Assembly: GCA_900551005.1 (NCBI GenBank)
Contig: URUL01000109.1
Location: forward strand, 1-5,773
Reading direction: 5' to 3'
Length of the DNA: 5,773 bases
From: an uncultured Ruminococcus sp.
GTDB lineage: Bacteria; Bacillota; Clostridia; Oscillospirales; CAG-272
In this document: positions 1 to 5,103 of the stretch, piece after piece
Layout of the letters: each line of letters starts with the position of its first letter
Position numbering within the stretch: position 1 is the first letter of the stretch
Notes under the pieces: model-generated
Database searches by the model: none
What the model was told of the DNA's origin: nothing
Seen by the model: only the letters and a program-made list of their open reading frames with translations
Program-made: the position numbers and the translations under genes

Positions 1-1
1 A

Positions 2-145
2 CCATCCACAGTGAAGCGCGCCATTGATGACCTGACTGTGCACGGGTACATCAAGATCGAACAGCGTTTCCGCAAAAGCGGTGCCAAAAGCTCGCTCATG
101 TTCACCGTTCCCGATTTTTCAAAATACCGCACACCCAAGGGATAA
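2..145 (+). CDS. C-terminal end of a winged helix-turn-helix DNA-binding protein (5' partial)
   Basis: The second frame is open from the window edge to a TAA at 143-145, giving 47 residues. It begins PSTVKRAIDDLTVHGYIKIE, which reads as the recognition helix (STVKRAIDDL) and the following strand of a winged helix, then a wing-like stretch QRFRKSGAKSSLMFTV and a short tail. 'S.STVKRAI..L...G.I' is typical of the winged-helix proteins encoded near replication and mobilisation genes of Firmicutes conjugative elements and plasmids. The N-terminal part lies outside the window, so full length, start and partner domains are unknown. It may be a replication-initiation accessory protein or a transcription regulator; the sequence does not decide. 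The fold class is fairly secure and the role is inferred. Confidence 0.7.
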   Translation, partial: PSTVKRAIDDLTVHGYIKIEQRFRKSGAKSSLMFTVPDFSKYRTPKG

Positions 146-157
146 GTGTTTGTATTC

Positions 158-199
158 GGTGACCTATGGGTGGGTTCACCATGCACCCACAAGGTGAAC
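158..199. repeat. Overlapping inverted repeats after the winged-helix gene
   Basis: Three stems overlap within 42 bases. GGTGA (158-162) can pair with TCACC (176-180), TGGGTG (167-172) with CACCCA (184-189), and GTTCACC (174-180) with GGTGAAC (193-199). The first and third stems share TTCACC and exclude each other, and the second interleaves with both. No T-tract follows, so this is not a plain intrinsic terminator. Position just after a DNA-binding gene suggests a binding site, iteron-like region or transcript-end structure; this is inference. A further palindrome, TATACAGTATA, lies at 200-210. Confidence 0.5.
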
Positions 200-238
200 T
201 ATACAGTATAACAAGAGATTATAGCAGAAAAAGAACAA

Positions 239-685
239 TCAAACAGACTCAAAAGATCTCTTGCTGAGCATAGATACTTCGCTTGTTTCGGGATTAATCT
301 GAATGACAATCTTGTTCTGTTTCAGAGCGTAGTCGACAGTATACGCAGTCCCTCCGCTTTTCCCATTGAAGGCACAGACCACAACATCCGCTTTGTCGAC
401 CATGTATCGATTGCGGGTAAAAAAACACCCTCGGTTATATTGTTCCGAAGTAATTACCGCCTTATCTGCTGCGGTCGGAATATTATATCTGCACTTCTGA
501 TCTGCTTTCTCCCATGAATCCGCTTGCCCCGGAAACGGAATGACGCACTCAAGGGTGTTTTTTGTTTTTCTTCTGCCTTTGAAGAATCTCCTCGGCAACC
601 CATATATCGAAACCGCAGGCAACACCCGAAATGCAATGCGTCCACCCCTACGAAACCAATCTTGCACGAAAAATGTGATTATCAT
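239..685 (-). pseudogene. Decayed SLOG-family (DUF1273/YpsA-like) gene
   Basis: The C-terminal half is well preserved in the frame ending at 239: VIPFPGQADSW, then Y.IPTAAD, SEQYNRGCFFTRNRYMVD, VVCAFNGKSGGTAYTVDYA and an IV.IN tail. These match the SLOG/DUF1273 pattern (P..GQ..W, RNRYMVD, GGT.YTV.YA), a Rossmann-like nucleotide- or ligand-binding fold. The expected upstream motif is present but in another minus frame: GWTHCISGVACGFDIWVAEE followed by ILQRQKKNKKHP (647-552), after which that frame meets TGA. Restoring the protein needs a frameshift near the A-rich run at about 553-570. Just upstream the same frame has an in-frame TAG (648-650), probably replacing a glutamate codon in 'LVS[E]GWTH'. 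The expected N-terminal FTGHR motif is absent. I see no convincing promoter or ribosome site. A 148-aa ORF starting at 685 exists, but its first 50 residues are out of family frame. Confidence 0.8.
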
Positions 686-744
686 GGAAAAGATGAGTAT
701 TCACATGTATTTTACGTCTCGGTGTGGAATGTTGATATTTCCTA

Positions 745-773
745 TTGCAATAATCTCGATTATATGATATAAT
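745..773 (+). promoter_or_regulatory. Extended -10 sigma-A promoter for the ABC operon
   Basis: TTGCAA (745-750) and TATAAT (768-773) are separated by exactly 17 bases, and TG at 765-766 makes an extended -10 (TGaTATAAT). Transcription should begin near 780, about 200 nt upstream of the first plausible ORF of the operon. Five of six -35 bases and all -10 bases match consensus, so basal initiation should be strong. Control is therefore more likely to act in the leader than at initiation. Confidence 0.8.
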
Positions 774-818
774 ATAAGCGTGAAATTAGTCGCAAAAACA
801 GACAACAACCCGCAAACA

Positions 819-878
819 ATGTGCAAAATTGTAATTGTTGCTGAGTTGTTCTCACTTGGGTGTGAGGAGCCTGTGTGA
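819..878 (+). CDS. Possible 19-aa leader peptide of the ABC operon attenuator
   Basis: ATG at 819 opens a short ORF, MCKIVIVAELFSLGCEEPV, ending with TGA at 876-878. It lies wholly between the predicted transcription start (about 780) and the leader terminator (899-949). Its last codons (871-877, CTGTGTG) can pair with CACATAG at 902-908, which is part of the ascending arm of the terminator. A ribosome finishing the peptide would cover 871-877 and favour the terminator, while one stalled earlier would leave it free. No clear Shine-Dalgarno sequence precedes the ATG, which is the main argument against translation. A second short ORF (892-954, MHGAHRCGEMLPQYLCALFC) runs through the terminator itself and also has only a weak ribosome site. 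Confidence 0.3.
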   Translation: MCKIVIVAELFSLGCEEPV

Positions 879-898
879 GACTATTAGGCATATGCATG

Positions 899-949
899 GC
901 GCACATAGATGTGGGGAGATGCTGCCCCAATATCTTTGTGCGCTTTTTT
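899..949 (+). terminator. Leader terminator/attenuator upstream of the ABC operon
   Basis: The pairing segments are GCGCACA (899-905) with TGTGCGC (937-943), AGAT (907-910) with ATCT (932-935), and TGGGG (912-916) with CCCCA (925-929). Small internal loops separate them, the apical loop is AGATGCTG, and six T's follow at 944-949. This is a long intrinsic terminator inside the 5' leader, downstream of a strong promoter and 35 bases before the first well-placed start codon. That position implies regulated readthrough rather than the end of a unit. The competing pairing 871-877/902-908 would disrupt the left arm. Confidence 0.8.
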
Positions 950-983
950 GTTGAACAGGTTTTCTTTTTTAGAGGAGTGTCTT

Positions 984-1094
984 ATGGCGAAAAGACTTGA
1001 TCAGCATACCCACATTTTTGCCGACCGTTCGTTGGATGATGATATTATGGCAGAATCCCTTGTAACAAAGGATGAACATTGCACGAACAAGTAA
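984..1094 (+). CDS. 36-aa hypothetical protein at the head of the ABC operon
   Basis: ATG at 984 follows a good ribosome site (GAGGAG, 972-977, spacing 6) and reads 36 codons to TAA at 1092-1094. The product begins MAKRLDQHTHIFADRSLDDD and ends in DEHCTNK. It is hydrophilic and acidic in the middle, with no membrane segment and only one cysteine. The stop codon lies inside the Shine-Dalgarno region of the ABC ATPase gene (1093-1101), so the two are probably translationally coupled. I do not recognise the family. It could be a genuine small protein, a coupling leader ORF, or the remnant of a longer gene joined here by deletion. The frame is also open upstream to an ATG at 909, but that start lies inside the terminator stem and has no ribosome site. 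Confidence 0.5.
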   Translation: MAKRLDQHTHIFADRSLDDDIMAESLVTKDEHCTNK

Positions 1095-1105
1095 GGAGAG
1101 GTAAT

Positions 1106-1996
1106 ATGGTACTTGAACTCAGAAACATTGACAAGTCTTTTGGAGAGAAGGAAGTTCTCAAGGGTGTTTCTTTCACGGCAGAGGGCGGCAAAGCGTTTGG
1201 ACTTCTTGGCAGAAACGGCGCGGGTAAAACGACTTCTATCCGTATTATTATGAACGTGTTTCCCGCAAACGGCGGAGAGGTGCTTCTGGACGGAAAGCCG
1301 ATTGATTATAACAAAATCGGGCTTGGATATCTTCCCGAAGAAAGAGGACTTTATCCGAAGAAACCGGTTATTGACCAGCTTGCATATTTTGCGGAACTGA
1401 AAGGGATGAGCGCAAAAGAAGCGGTCAGGGCAGTTGACTACTGGCTGGACAGGCTCGGTATGACCGAGTACCGCAACAAACGGCTTGATACCCTTTCAAA
1501 AGGAAACCAACAGAAAATTCAGTTGATAACGGCTCTTGCGCACTTTCCGCTCATTGTCATTCTTGACGAGCCTTTTTCGGGACTTGATCCCGTAAATGCC
1601 ATGCTCCTGAAGGACGTGGTAAAGGAGCAGATTGCAAAGGGGAAAATCGTTTTGTTTTCAAGCCACCAGATGGCGTACATCGAGGAATTCTGCGACAGTA
1701 TCGCTATTCTCAGCGCGGGCAGGGTTGCAATCAGCGGAGATTTGTTTGAAATAAAGAGAAATTACGTGCGCGATAAATTAGTGGTAAGCACAACAAACCA
1801 CGAACGGATAAAGTCCGATTTGGGAAAGGCTTGCGCCGAACGCGAAGACGGCACGCTTATTATTCAGCTTGCAAGCCCCGCCGAAAAGCAGTCCATGATG
1901 AAACGCCTTGTCGAAAACTATGATATCGACGAAGTGAAAGTGTTTGAGCCTTCCCTTAACGATATATTCGTTGAGTACGCAGGCGCGCAAGTGTAA
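1106..1996 (+). CDS. ABC transporter ATP-binding protein (NatA/ABC-2 type)
   Basis: This 296-aa cytoplasmic ATPase powers the permease encoded next to it. Visible motifs in order are Walker A GRNGAGKTT (about 35-43), the GYLPEERGLY segment at the Q-loop position (74-83), signature LSKGNQQK (130-137), Walker B LIVILDEP (149-156), D-loop SGLDP (158-162) and the H-loop histidine in FSSHQ (187). The signature variant and the GYLPEERGLY form are usual in NatA-like ATPases of ABC-2 exporters. The C-terminal part (about 220-296), ending in FEPSLNDIFVEYAG, is the DUF4162-type extension of this group. ATG 1106 is chosen over the in-frame TTG at 1079 because AAGGAGAGG (1093-1101) sits directly before it. 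The permease gene begins 12 bases after the stop. All catalytic motifs are intact. The substrate is unknown; drug, peptide or sodium export are all possible for the family. Confidence 0.95.
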   Translation: MVLELRNIDKSFGEKEVLKGVSFTAEGGKAFGLLGRNGAGKTTSIRIIMNVFPANGGEVLLDGKPIDYNKIGLGYLPEERGLYPKKPVIDQLAYFAELKGMSAKEAVRAVDYWLDRLGMTEYRNKRLDTLSKGNQQKIQLITALAHFPLIVILDEPFSGLDPVNAMLLKDVVKEQIAKGKIVLFSSHQMAYIEEFCDSIAILSAGRVAISGDLFEIKRNYVRDKLVVSTTNHERIKSDLGKACAEREDGTLIIQLASPAEKQSMMKRLVENYDIDEVKVFEPSLNDIFVEYAGAQV

Positions 1997-2008
1997 GGAG
2001 GCAGAGCG

Positions 2009-3250
2009 ATGAAGCAGTTTGGGAAAATACTTAAATTCGAACTGAAAGGCTATCTTAAAAACAAAGTCTTCGTAGGCGTCACAATCTTTCTTGTAGTCGC
2101 AATCGCTGTTGCCATGTTTATTCCGAATATTATATCGGCGCTCAAGTCCGGGACAACGCCGCCAAAGGACCTTCCGGTAATGCTTGTATACGCCGAAGAC
2201 GAAACCCTTTCGGAAACCGTAAAGGAATATTTTACGCAAGCCTTTACGGGGTATAACGTAAAGGTTGCGGACGGAACACTTGACGATATAAAATCACAAA
2301 TTACAAGCGGCAGCGTAGAATGCGCTTTTGTTTTGAACAGTCCGTCGTCTTACACTTATTACGTAAACAATCTCAGTATGACGGATTCTAATCAGGCAAT
2401 TGCGAACACGGTATTGCAAGAGGTTTACAGAGTGAACGCGATGATGCAAAACGGATTGTCCCCCGAACAGGCGAGGGATATTATGTCGGTGGTTATCGAA
2501 AGCGAAACGACGACACTCGGTGTTGACCAGATAAAGAATTATTTCTATACTTACATAATGATACTTGCCCTATATATGGTTATTATGCTTTACGGGCAGC
2601 TGGTTGCGACCAACGTGGCAAGCGAAAAGAGCTCACGCGCCATGGAGATTCTGATTACGAGCGTAAAGCCGACGAATATGATGTTCGGCAAGGTTTTTGC
2701 GTCCTGTATCGTAGGCTTTACCCAACTTGTGCTTGTGTTCGGGTCGGCGTTGCTGTTTTATAATATCAACAAAGCGCAGTTGCAGAATCCGATCATCGCT
2801 TCGATATTCGATATGCCCGTAAGCCTGTTTATTTATATGCTCGTGTTCTTTGTTCTCGGCTTTTTGATTTACGCTTTCCTTTACGGCGCAATCGGCTCAA
2901 CCGCGTCAAAGCTTGAAGATATAAGCACGATGGTGTTGCCTGTCACCTTCCTTTTCATTATTGCCTTTATGGTTGTTCTGTTCTCGATGATCGGCGGAAA
3001 CGTAAACTCTGCATTGATGAAGGTATTCTCGTATATTCCGTTCACTTCGCCTATGGCGATGTTTACAAGAATTTGTATGAGTACGGTTGCCTGGTATGAA
3101 ATTTTCATTTCCATTGCAATCCTGATCGGCTCTACCGTCGGTATCGGAATCCTTTCCGCAAAGATTTACCGTGTGGGAGTTCTCCTTTACGGGACGCCGC
3201 CGAGGTTTACAAAAATTATGAAAGAGGTTTTTAAGAAACAATATGGATAA
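2009..3250 (+). CDS. ABC-2 type transporter permease (NatB-like)
   Basis: This 413-aa integral membrane protein is the partner of the preceding ATPase. It has the ABC-2/NatB topology: a cytoplasmic N-terminus, one membrane helix (about 20-42), a large extracytoplasmic domain (about 45-178), then five further helices near 182-203, 228-250, 277-299, 312-333 and 366-388. Between helices two and three, SEKSSRAMEILITSVKPTNM (about 205-224) is the conserved cytoplasmic stretch that contacts the ATPase. The C-terminal tail is basic (TKIMKEVFKK). ATG 2009 follows AAGGAGG (1996-2002) and overlaps nothing, and the spacing of 12 bases to the ATPase stop indicates one mRNA. Its last 8 bases overlap the next gene. 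Length and topology are normal for an intact permease working as a homodimer with two ATPase copies. Substrate not determinable. Confidence 0.93.
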   Translation: MKQFGKILKFELKGYLKNKVFVGVTIFLVVAIAVAMFIPNIISALKSGTTPPKDLPVMLVYAEDETLSETVKEYFTQAFTGYNVKVADGTLDDIKSQITSGSVECAFVLNSPSSYTYYVNNLSMTDSNQAIANTVLQEVYRVNAMMQNGLSPEQARDIMSVVIESETTTLGVDQIKNYFYTYIMILALYMVIMLYGQLVATNVASEKSSRAMEILITSVKPTNMMFGKVFASCIVGFTQLVLVFGSALLFYNINKAQLQNPIIASIFDMPVSLFIYMLVFFVLGFLIYAFLYGAIGSTASKLEDISTMVLPVTFLFIIAFMVVLFSMIGGNVNSALMKVFSYIPFTSPMAMFTRICMSTVAWYEIFISIAILIGSTVGIGILSAKIYRVGVLLYGTPPRFTKIMKEVFKKQYG

Positions 3251-3440
3251 TAAAGCAAAACAAGGCGGGCTTGGCATCGTATCCGTTCTGACGATTATCT
3301 TTATTGTGTTGAAGCTGTTGGGAGTTATTAAGTGGAGTTGGATATGGGTGCTTTCGCCCATATGGACTTCCGCTGTGATTGTGGTCGTTGTGTTTTCTGT
3401 TATCTTGATTGGCGGAAGGATTAAAAAGGGAAAATGGTAA
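3243..3440 (+). CDS. 65-aa two-helix membrane protein ('transmembrane Fragile-X-F' type)
   Basis: ATG 3243 overlaps the end of the permease gene by 8 bases, and only a weak, distant ribosome site (AAAGAGG, 3221-3227) precedes it. Translation is therefore probably coupled to the permease. The protein has a short charged N-terminus (MDNKAKQGG), a hydrophobic helix LGIVSVLTIIFIVLKLLGVI (10-29), a tryptophan-rich turn (KWSWIWVLSPIW), a second helix (about 39-58) and a basic tail GGRIKKGKW. The pattern 'LTI.FIVLKLLG.I.WSW.WVLSPIW' matches small proteins, common in Firmicutes phages and mobile elements, that databases label transmembrane Fragile-X-F; that label says nothing of function. Its place in this operon suggests an accessory or stabilising subunit of the exporter, which is inference. 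Confidence 0.85.
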   Translation: MDNKAKQGGLGIVSVLTIIFIVLKLLGVIKWSWIWVLSPIWTSAVIVVVVFSVILIGGRIKKGKW

Positions 3441-3493
3441 CGCCCCGATTCCAAAGCCGAACGCCGCATATTGACAATAAGTAGGAGGGGGCA

Positions 3494-3600
3494 ATGCAAT
3501 ACGAAAAAGAAATTGTCTTATACTGTTGCTGATCTGTGTCATGCTCGGAGTTACCGCCCTTTGTACTGCTCTCGTCGGTTGCGTCTTCCGTTGGGAATAA
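3494..3600 (+). pseudogene. Frameshifted small lipobox-bearing membrane peptide gene
   Basis: A very strong ribosome site (AGGAGGGGG, 3483-3490) precedes ATG 3494, but that frame stops after 12 codons (MQYEKEIVLYCC). Switching by -1 at the run of five A's (3504-3508), or adding one A there, opens a 35-residue product: MQYEKRN, then CLILLLICVMLGVTALCTAL, then VGCVFRWE, with stop TAA 3598-3600. This has a basic n-region, a long hydrophobic core and a lipobox (LVGC) just six residues from its end. It could be a degenerate gene, a programmed frameshift product, or a base-call error in the A-run. It sits between the membrane protein gene and the operon terminator, so it would be the last gene of the unit. 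I do not recognise a family; a truncated lipoprotein signal peptide is one reading. Confidence 0.4.
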
Positions 3601-3605
3601 AGAAT

Positions 3606-3640
3606 GCCCTGCAGAATTTCAGAGTTCTGCAGGGCGTTTT
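3606..3640 (+). terminator. Terminator of the ABC operon
   Basis: GCCCTGCAGAA (3606-3616) pairs perfectly over 11 bp with TTCTGCAGGGC (3625-3635) around an 8-base loop, and GTTTT follows. It lies 5 bases after the last possible stop codon of the operon and 38 bases beyond the end of the facing DUF1016 remnant. The opposite-strand flank (ATTCTTTATT) is also T-rich, so the stem may end transcripts from both sides. Confidence 0.85.
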
Positions 3641-3677
3641 GCTATCAAACATTTTGGAGAGATATAGTTTCGGGGAA

Positions 3678-4023
3678 TCAATTTCCAATCCTTTTCTGTA
3701 TATCCTCAACAGACGGTAACTGTTTACTCAGATCTTCCGGCAGACAGCTTGTAAGTTTTCTCAATATACCAATTGCGCACGGTGCTGTCCGAAAACTTAT
3801 CCAAGAGGACCACAGTGTGTCCCCACGGAATTTGTGCAACAGCCTGTTGCACAAATGCTTCATCAGGATAAGTCTCTGCGAATTTTGCCATGTATTTGAG
3901 GTTCCGCACGGAATAGCCTTTGACATTCGGGAAAGAAATGCGGATATCGGCGGCAAGATTCTCTATGAATTTACTCCCCAATGTCTTGCGTTCGTTTATC
4001 ACTTAGCCTATATGGTAATAGCC
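3678..4023 (-). pseudogene. Remnant of a DUF1016/YhcG-type PDDEXK nuclease gene
   Basis: Read on the minus strand from 4023, the frame gives GYYHIG, a TAA stop (4003-4005), then VINERKTLGSKFIENLAADI and onward through FPNVKGYSVRNLKYMAKFAE and FVQQAVAQIPWGHTVVLLDK to NWYIEKTYKLSAGRSE. This matches the DUF1016 N-terminal domain (YW.IG..I, F....FS.RNL.YM..F, Q..AQIPWGH...LLDK). The TAA falls where the family has a basic residue after YW.IG, so it looks like a nonsense mutation. The residues before YYHIG are missing, and homology starts immediately after the ImmA stop codon. After TYKL another frame carries LPEDLSKQLPSVEDIQKRIG and stops at 3678; this resembles the usual C-terminal end of DUF1016 proteins. 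The whole PDDEXK core between the two parts is therefore deleted, with a frame slip at the join. A GTG at 4002 could start a 92-aa product, but no nuclease would result. Confidence 0.8.
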
Positions 4024-4539
4024 TCATGATCTCAGGAATTTGTTCCGATATTCCTGTTCCCGGAGCTGATAACCCCTCCGGTTCAGTTCTGCTATTTTCA
4101 GAGCCACAAGGTTGATGTCCGAATGCAATGCCCGTGCGGTTGCGGCAATATCATAGCCGTTGTATACGCATTCCAAAACATCTTCATCCGGCAGTTTCAA
4201 CTGTGCGGCAAACACATTTGCCTCATATTCCATCTGATTGTTTTGCATATCAAACAGGTTGAATTCATGGAAGCCTCCGCTTTGCATCGCCTCTTGTCTG
4301 TGCAGGAAATGATGCCCAAGCTCGTGCGCAAGCACAATGGAGCGCATCGCAGGATGCAGGTCTCGCTTGATAAAAATAATCGGTTTCCGCATCATGACCG
4401 TGTATGCACCCTTCTGCTTTACAAACGGCTGCGGCAGGATCATAATACCGGCGTAATGGGCAATCCGCTCCGGGTCACGCTCATCATATTTCCGCATGAT
4501 ACGGTTGGCTGTTCGGACTGCGTCGGCTATTCGTGTCAT
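4024..4539 (-). CDS. ImmA/IrrE family metallo-endopeptidase
   Basis: This 171-aa protein carries the zinc-peptidase signature AHELGHHFLH (71-80), in which H72 and H76 bind zinc and E73 is catalytic, and a downstream EYEANVFAAQLKLP (104-117) supplying the third acidic ligand. Members of this family cleave a cognate XRE repressor (ImmA on ImmR in ICEBs1; IrrE on DdrO in Deinococcus). The gene starts 31 bases after the XRE gene on the same strand, the classic ImmR-ImmA layout, so the neighbour is the likely substrate. ATG 4539 follows AGGGGG with suitable spacing. Family length is normal and catalytic residues are complete. The C-terminal part (about 120-171) is a helical region. The stop TGA (4024-4026) is immediately followed, in the same frame, by the decayed DUF1016 sequence, so a deletion may have brought them together. 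Probably cytoplasmic and not autonomously regulated. Confidence 0.93.
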   Translation of the reverse strand: MTRIADAVRTANRIMRKYDERDPERIAHYAGIMILPQPFVKQKGAYTVMMRKPIIFIKRDLHPAMRSIVLAHELGHHFLHRQEAMQSGGFHEFNLFDMQNNQMEYEANVFAAQLKLPDEDVLECVYNGYDIAATARALHSDINLVALKIAELNRRGYQLREQEYRNKFLRS

Positions 4540-4570
4540 GAAAGTCCCCCTGTATTATATCGTATCTGTC

Positions 4571-4990
4571 TCATTGCAAATGTCGCTGCTTATTCTTCTT
4601 TGTCGTGTACTTTTCCCGATTCTCCGCTTTCACTTTCCAGTATGCATCCTGTATCGCCTGCATGAAGGTATCCATATCCTCTTCGCTCATCTCACCGCCG
4701 GCAAACAGGGAGCGCACCTCGGTCAATACGGTTTCCGCGCCTTTTTTTCCGCGGGGACCGTATTTTTCGTTGGCCGAAATCACGAATTCCTCCTCGGAAT
4801 CGGTCAGCTCGGAGGTGGATACCCCGAGTACCTTGGCAACCTTGGTTACACTTTCAATATTGGAGGGACGGCGAACCCCGGTTTCCCAGTTCTGTATGGT
4901 GCGGAGAGCTACCCCACTACGCTCCGAAAGCTCTTTTTGCAGAATATGTGCGTTTTCTCTCGCGTTTTTCAGCCGCTGTGCAAAATTCAT
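4571..4990 (-). CDS. XRE-family transcriptional regulator (ImmR-like repressor)
   Basis: This is a 139-aa protein with an N-terminal XRE/Cro helix-turn-helix at residues 4-62: RLKNARENAHILQKELSERS is followed by GVALRTIQNWETGVRRPSN, where the second stretch holds the recognition helix, and then by the usual V.KVAKVLGVSTSELT. The C-terminal half (65-139) is charged and helical, with EEFVISANEKYGPRGKKG and a lysine-rich tail; it is a plausible dimerisation region and peptidase target. ATG 4990 follows GAAAGGAAA, a fair ribosome site. The gene is first in an operon with the ImmA peptidase (31-base gap). A perfect consensus leftward promoter lies at 5095-5123, giving a 5' leader of about 98 nt that contains a terminator-like hairpin. 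Its probable job is to hold the facing rightward promoter (5036-5064) off; the sequence does not prove which repeats it binds. Confidence 0.92.
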   Translation of the reverse strand: MNFAQRLKNARENAHILQKELSERSGVALRTIQNWETGVRRPSNIESVTKVAKVLGVSTSELTDSEEEFVISANEKYGPRGKKGAETVLTEVRSLFAGGEMSEEDMDTFMQAIQDAYWKVKAENREKYTTKKNKQRHLQ

Positions 4991-5003
4991 CGTAATTTCC
5001 TTT

Positions 5004-5059
5004 CAAAAAAACACCCGCAATTTCGTCCAAACCTATTGACAAACCGCAAGCGCGGGTGT
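5004..5059 (-). promoter_or_regulatory. 8-bp inverted repeat: attenuator-like hairpin in the XRE leader, or operator pair
   Basis: In the leftward transcript ACACCCGC (5059-5052) can pair with GCGGGTGT (5018-5011), and seven T's follow directly (5010-5004) just before the XRE ribosome site. The loop is 33 nt, long for a simple terminator. The nested CCGC-GCTT-GCGG pairing would compete for the left arm, giving a possible two-state attenuator. As DNA, the same half-sites straddle the rightward -35 and touch its -10, with centres 41 bp (about four helical turns) apart, so they may instead be repressor operators. Confidence 0.5.
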
Positions 5060-5064
5060 ATAAT
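5036..5064 (+). promoter_or_regulatory. Perfect consensus rightward promoter for the zinc-ribbon gene
   Basis: TTGACA (5036-5041), a 17-base spacer and TATAAT (5059-5064) match the sigma-A consensus exactly. Initiation is expected near 5071, leading into the 5244-5450 gene. GCGGGTGT (5052-5059) overlaps the -10, and the left arm of an 11-bp inverted repeat (5056-5066) contains it. A promoter this strong in a mobile element is normally kept repressed, and the XRE regulator next door is the natural candidate. Confidence 0.85.
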
Positions 5065-5103
5065 ATCATCACAACCACTCACTATTGCACTTATATTATA
5101 CAC
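5056..5103. repeat. 11-bp perfect inverted repeat holding both -10 boxes
   Basis: GTGTATAATAT (5056-5066) and ATATTATACAC (5093-5103) are exact reverse complements separated by 26 bases. Each arm includes the TATAAT of one of the two facing promoters. The flanking bases do not continue the symmetry, although the -35 boxes beyond them are also symmetric. It may be an operator, a product of selection on two promoters, or the site of a promoter duplication. Confidence 0.85.

Noticed and set aside
544..560. Programmed -1 frameshift at the A-rich run in the SLOG gene
   Set aside because: The shift needed to join the family frames is +1 (or -2), and the gene also carries a TAG and has lost its N-terminus, so decay is the simpler reading.
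524..772. Two + strand ORFs of 75-82 aa opposite the SLOG remnant
   Set aside because: They are antisense to recognisable SLOG coding sequence, lack ribosome sites and show no familiar motif.
909..983. Upstream start for the 36-aa ORF at ATG 909
   Set aside because: It lies in the terminator stem, has no ribosome site, and the GAGGAG at 972-977 would be inside the coding sequence.
1778..2239. 153-aa minus-strand ORF across the ATPase/permease junction
   Set aside because: Antisense to two clear genes and without motifs or an upstream ribosome site.
3471..3499. TTGACA at 3471-3476 as a promoter for the small peptide
   Set aside because: No -10 hexamer at 16-18 bases (the position reads ATGCAA), so it is probably chance.
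2881..3542. Minus-strand ORFs of 77-197 aa under the permease 3' end
   Set aside because: Shadows of the permease and the 65-aa membrane protein; histidine/asparagine-rich composition typical of antisense frames.
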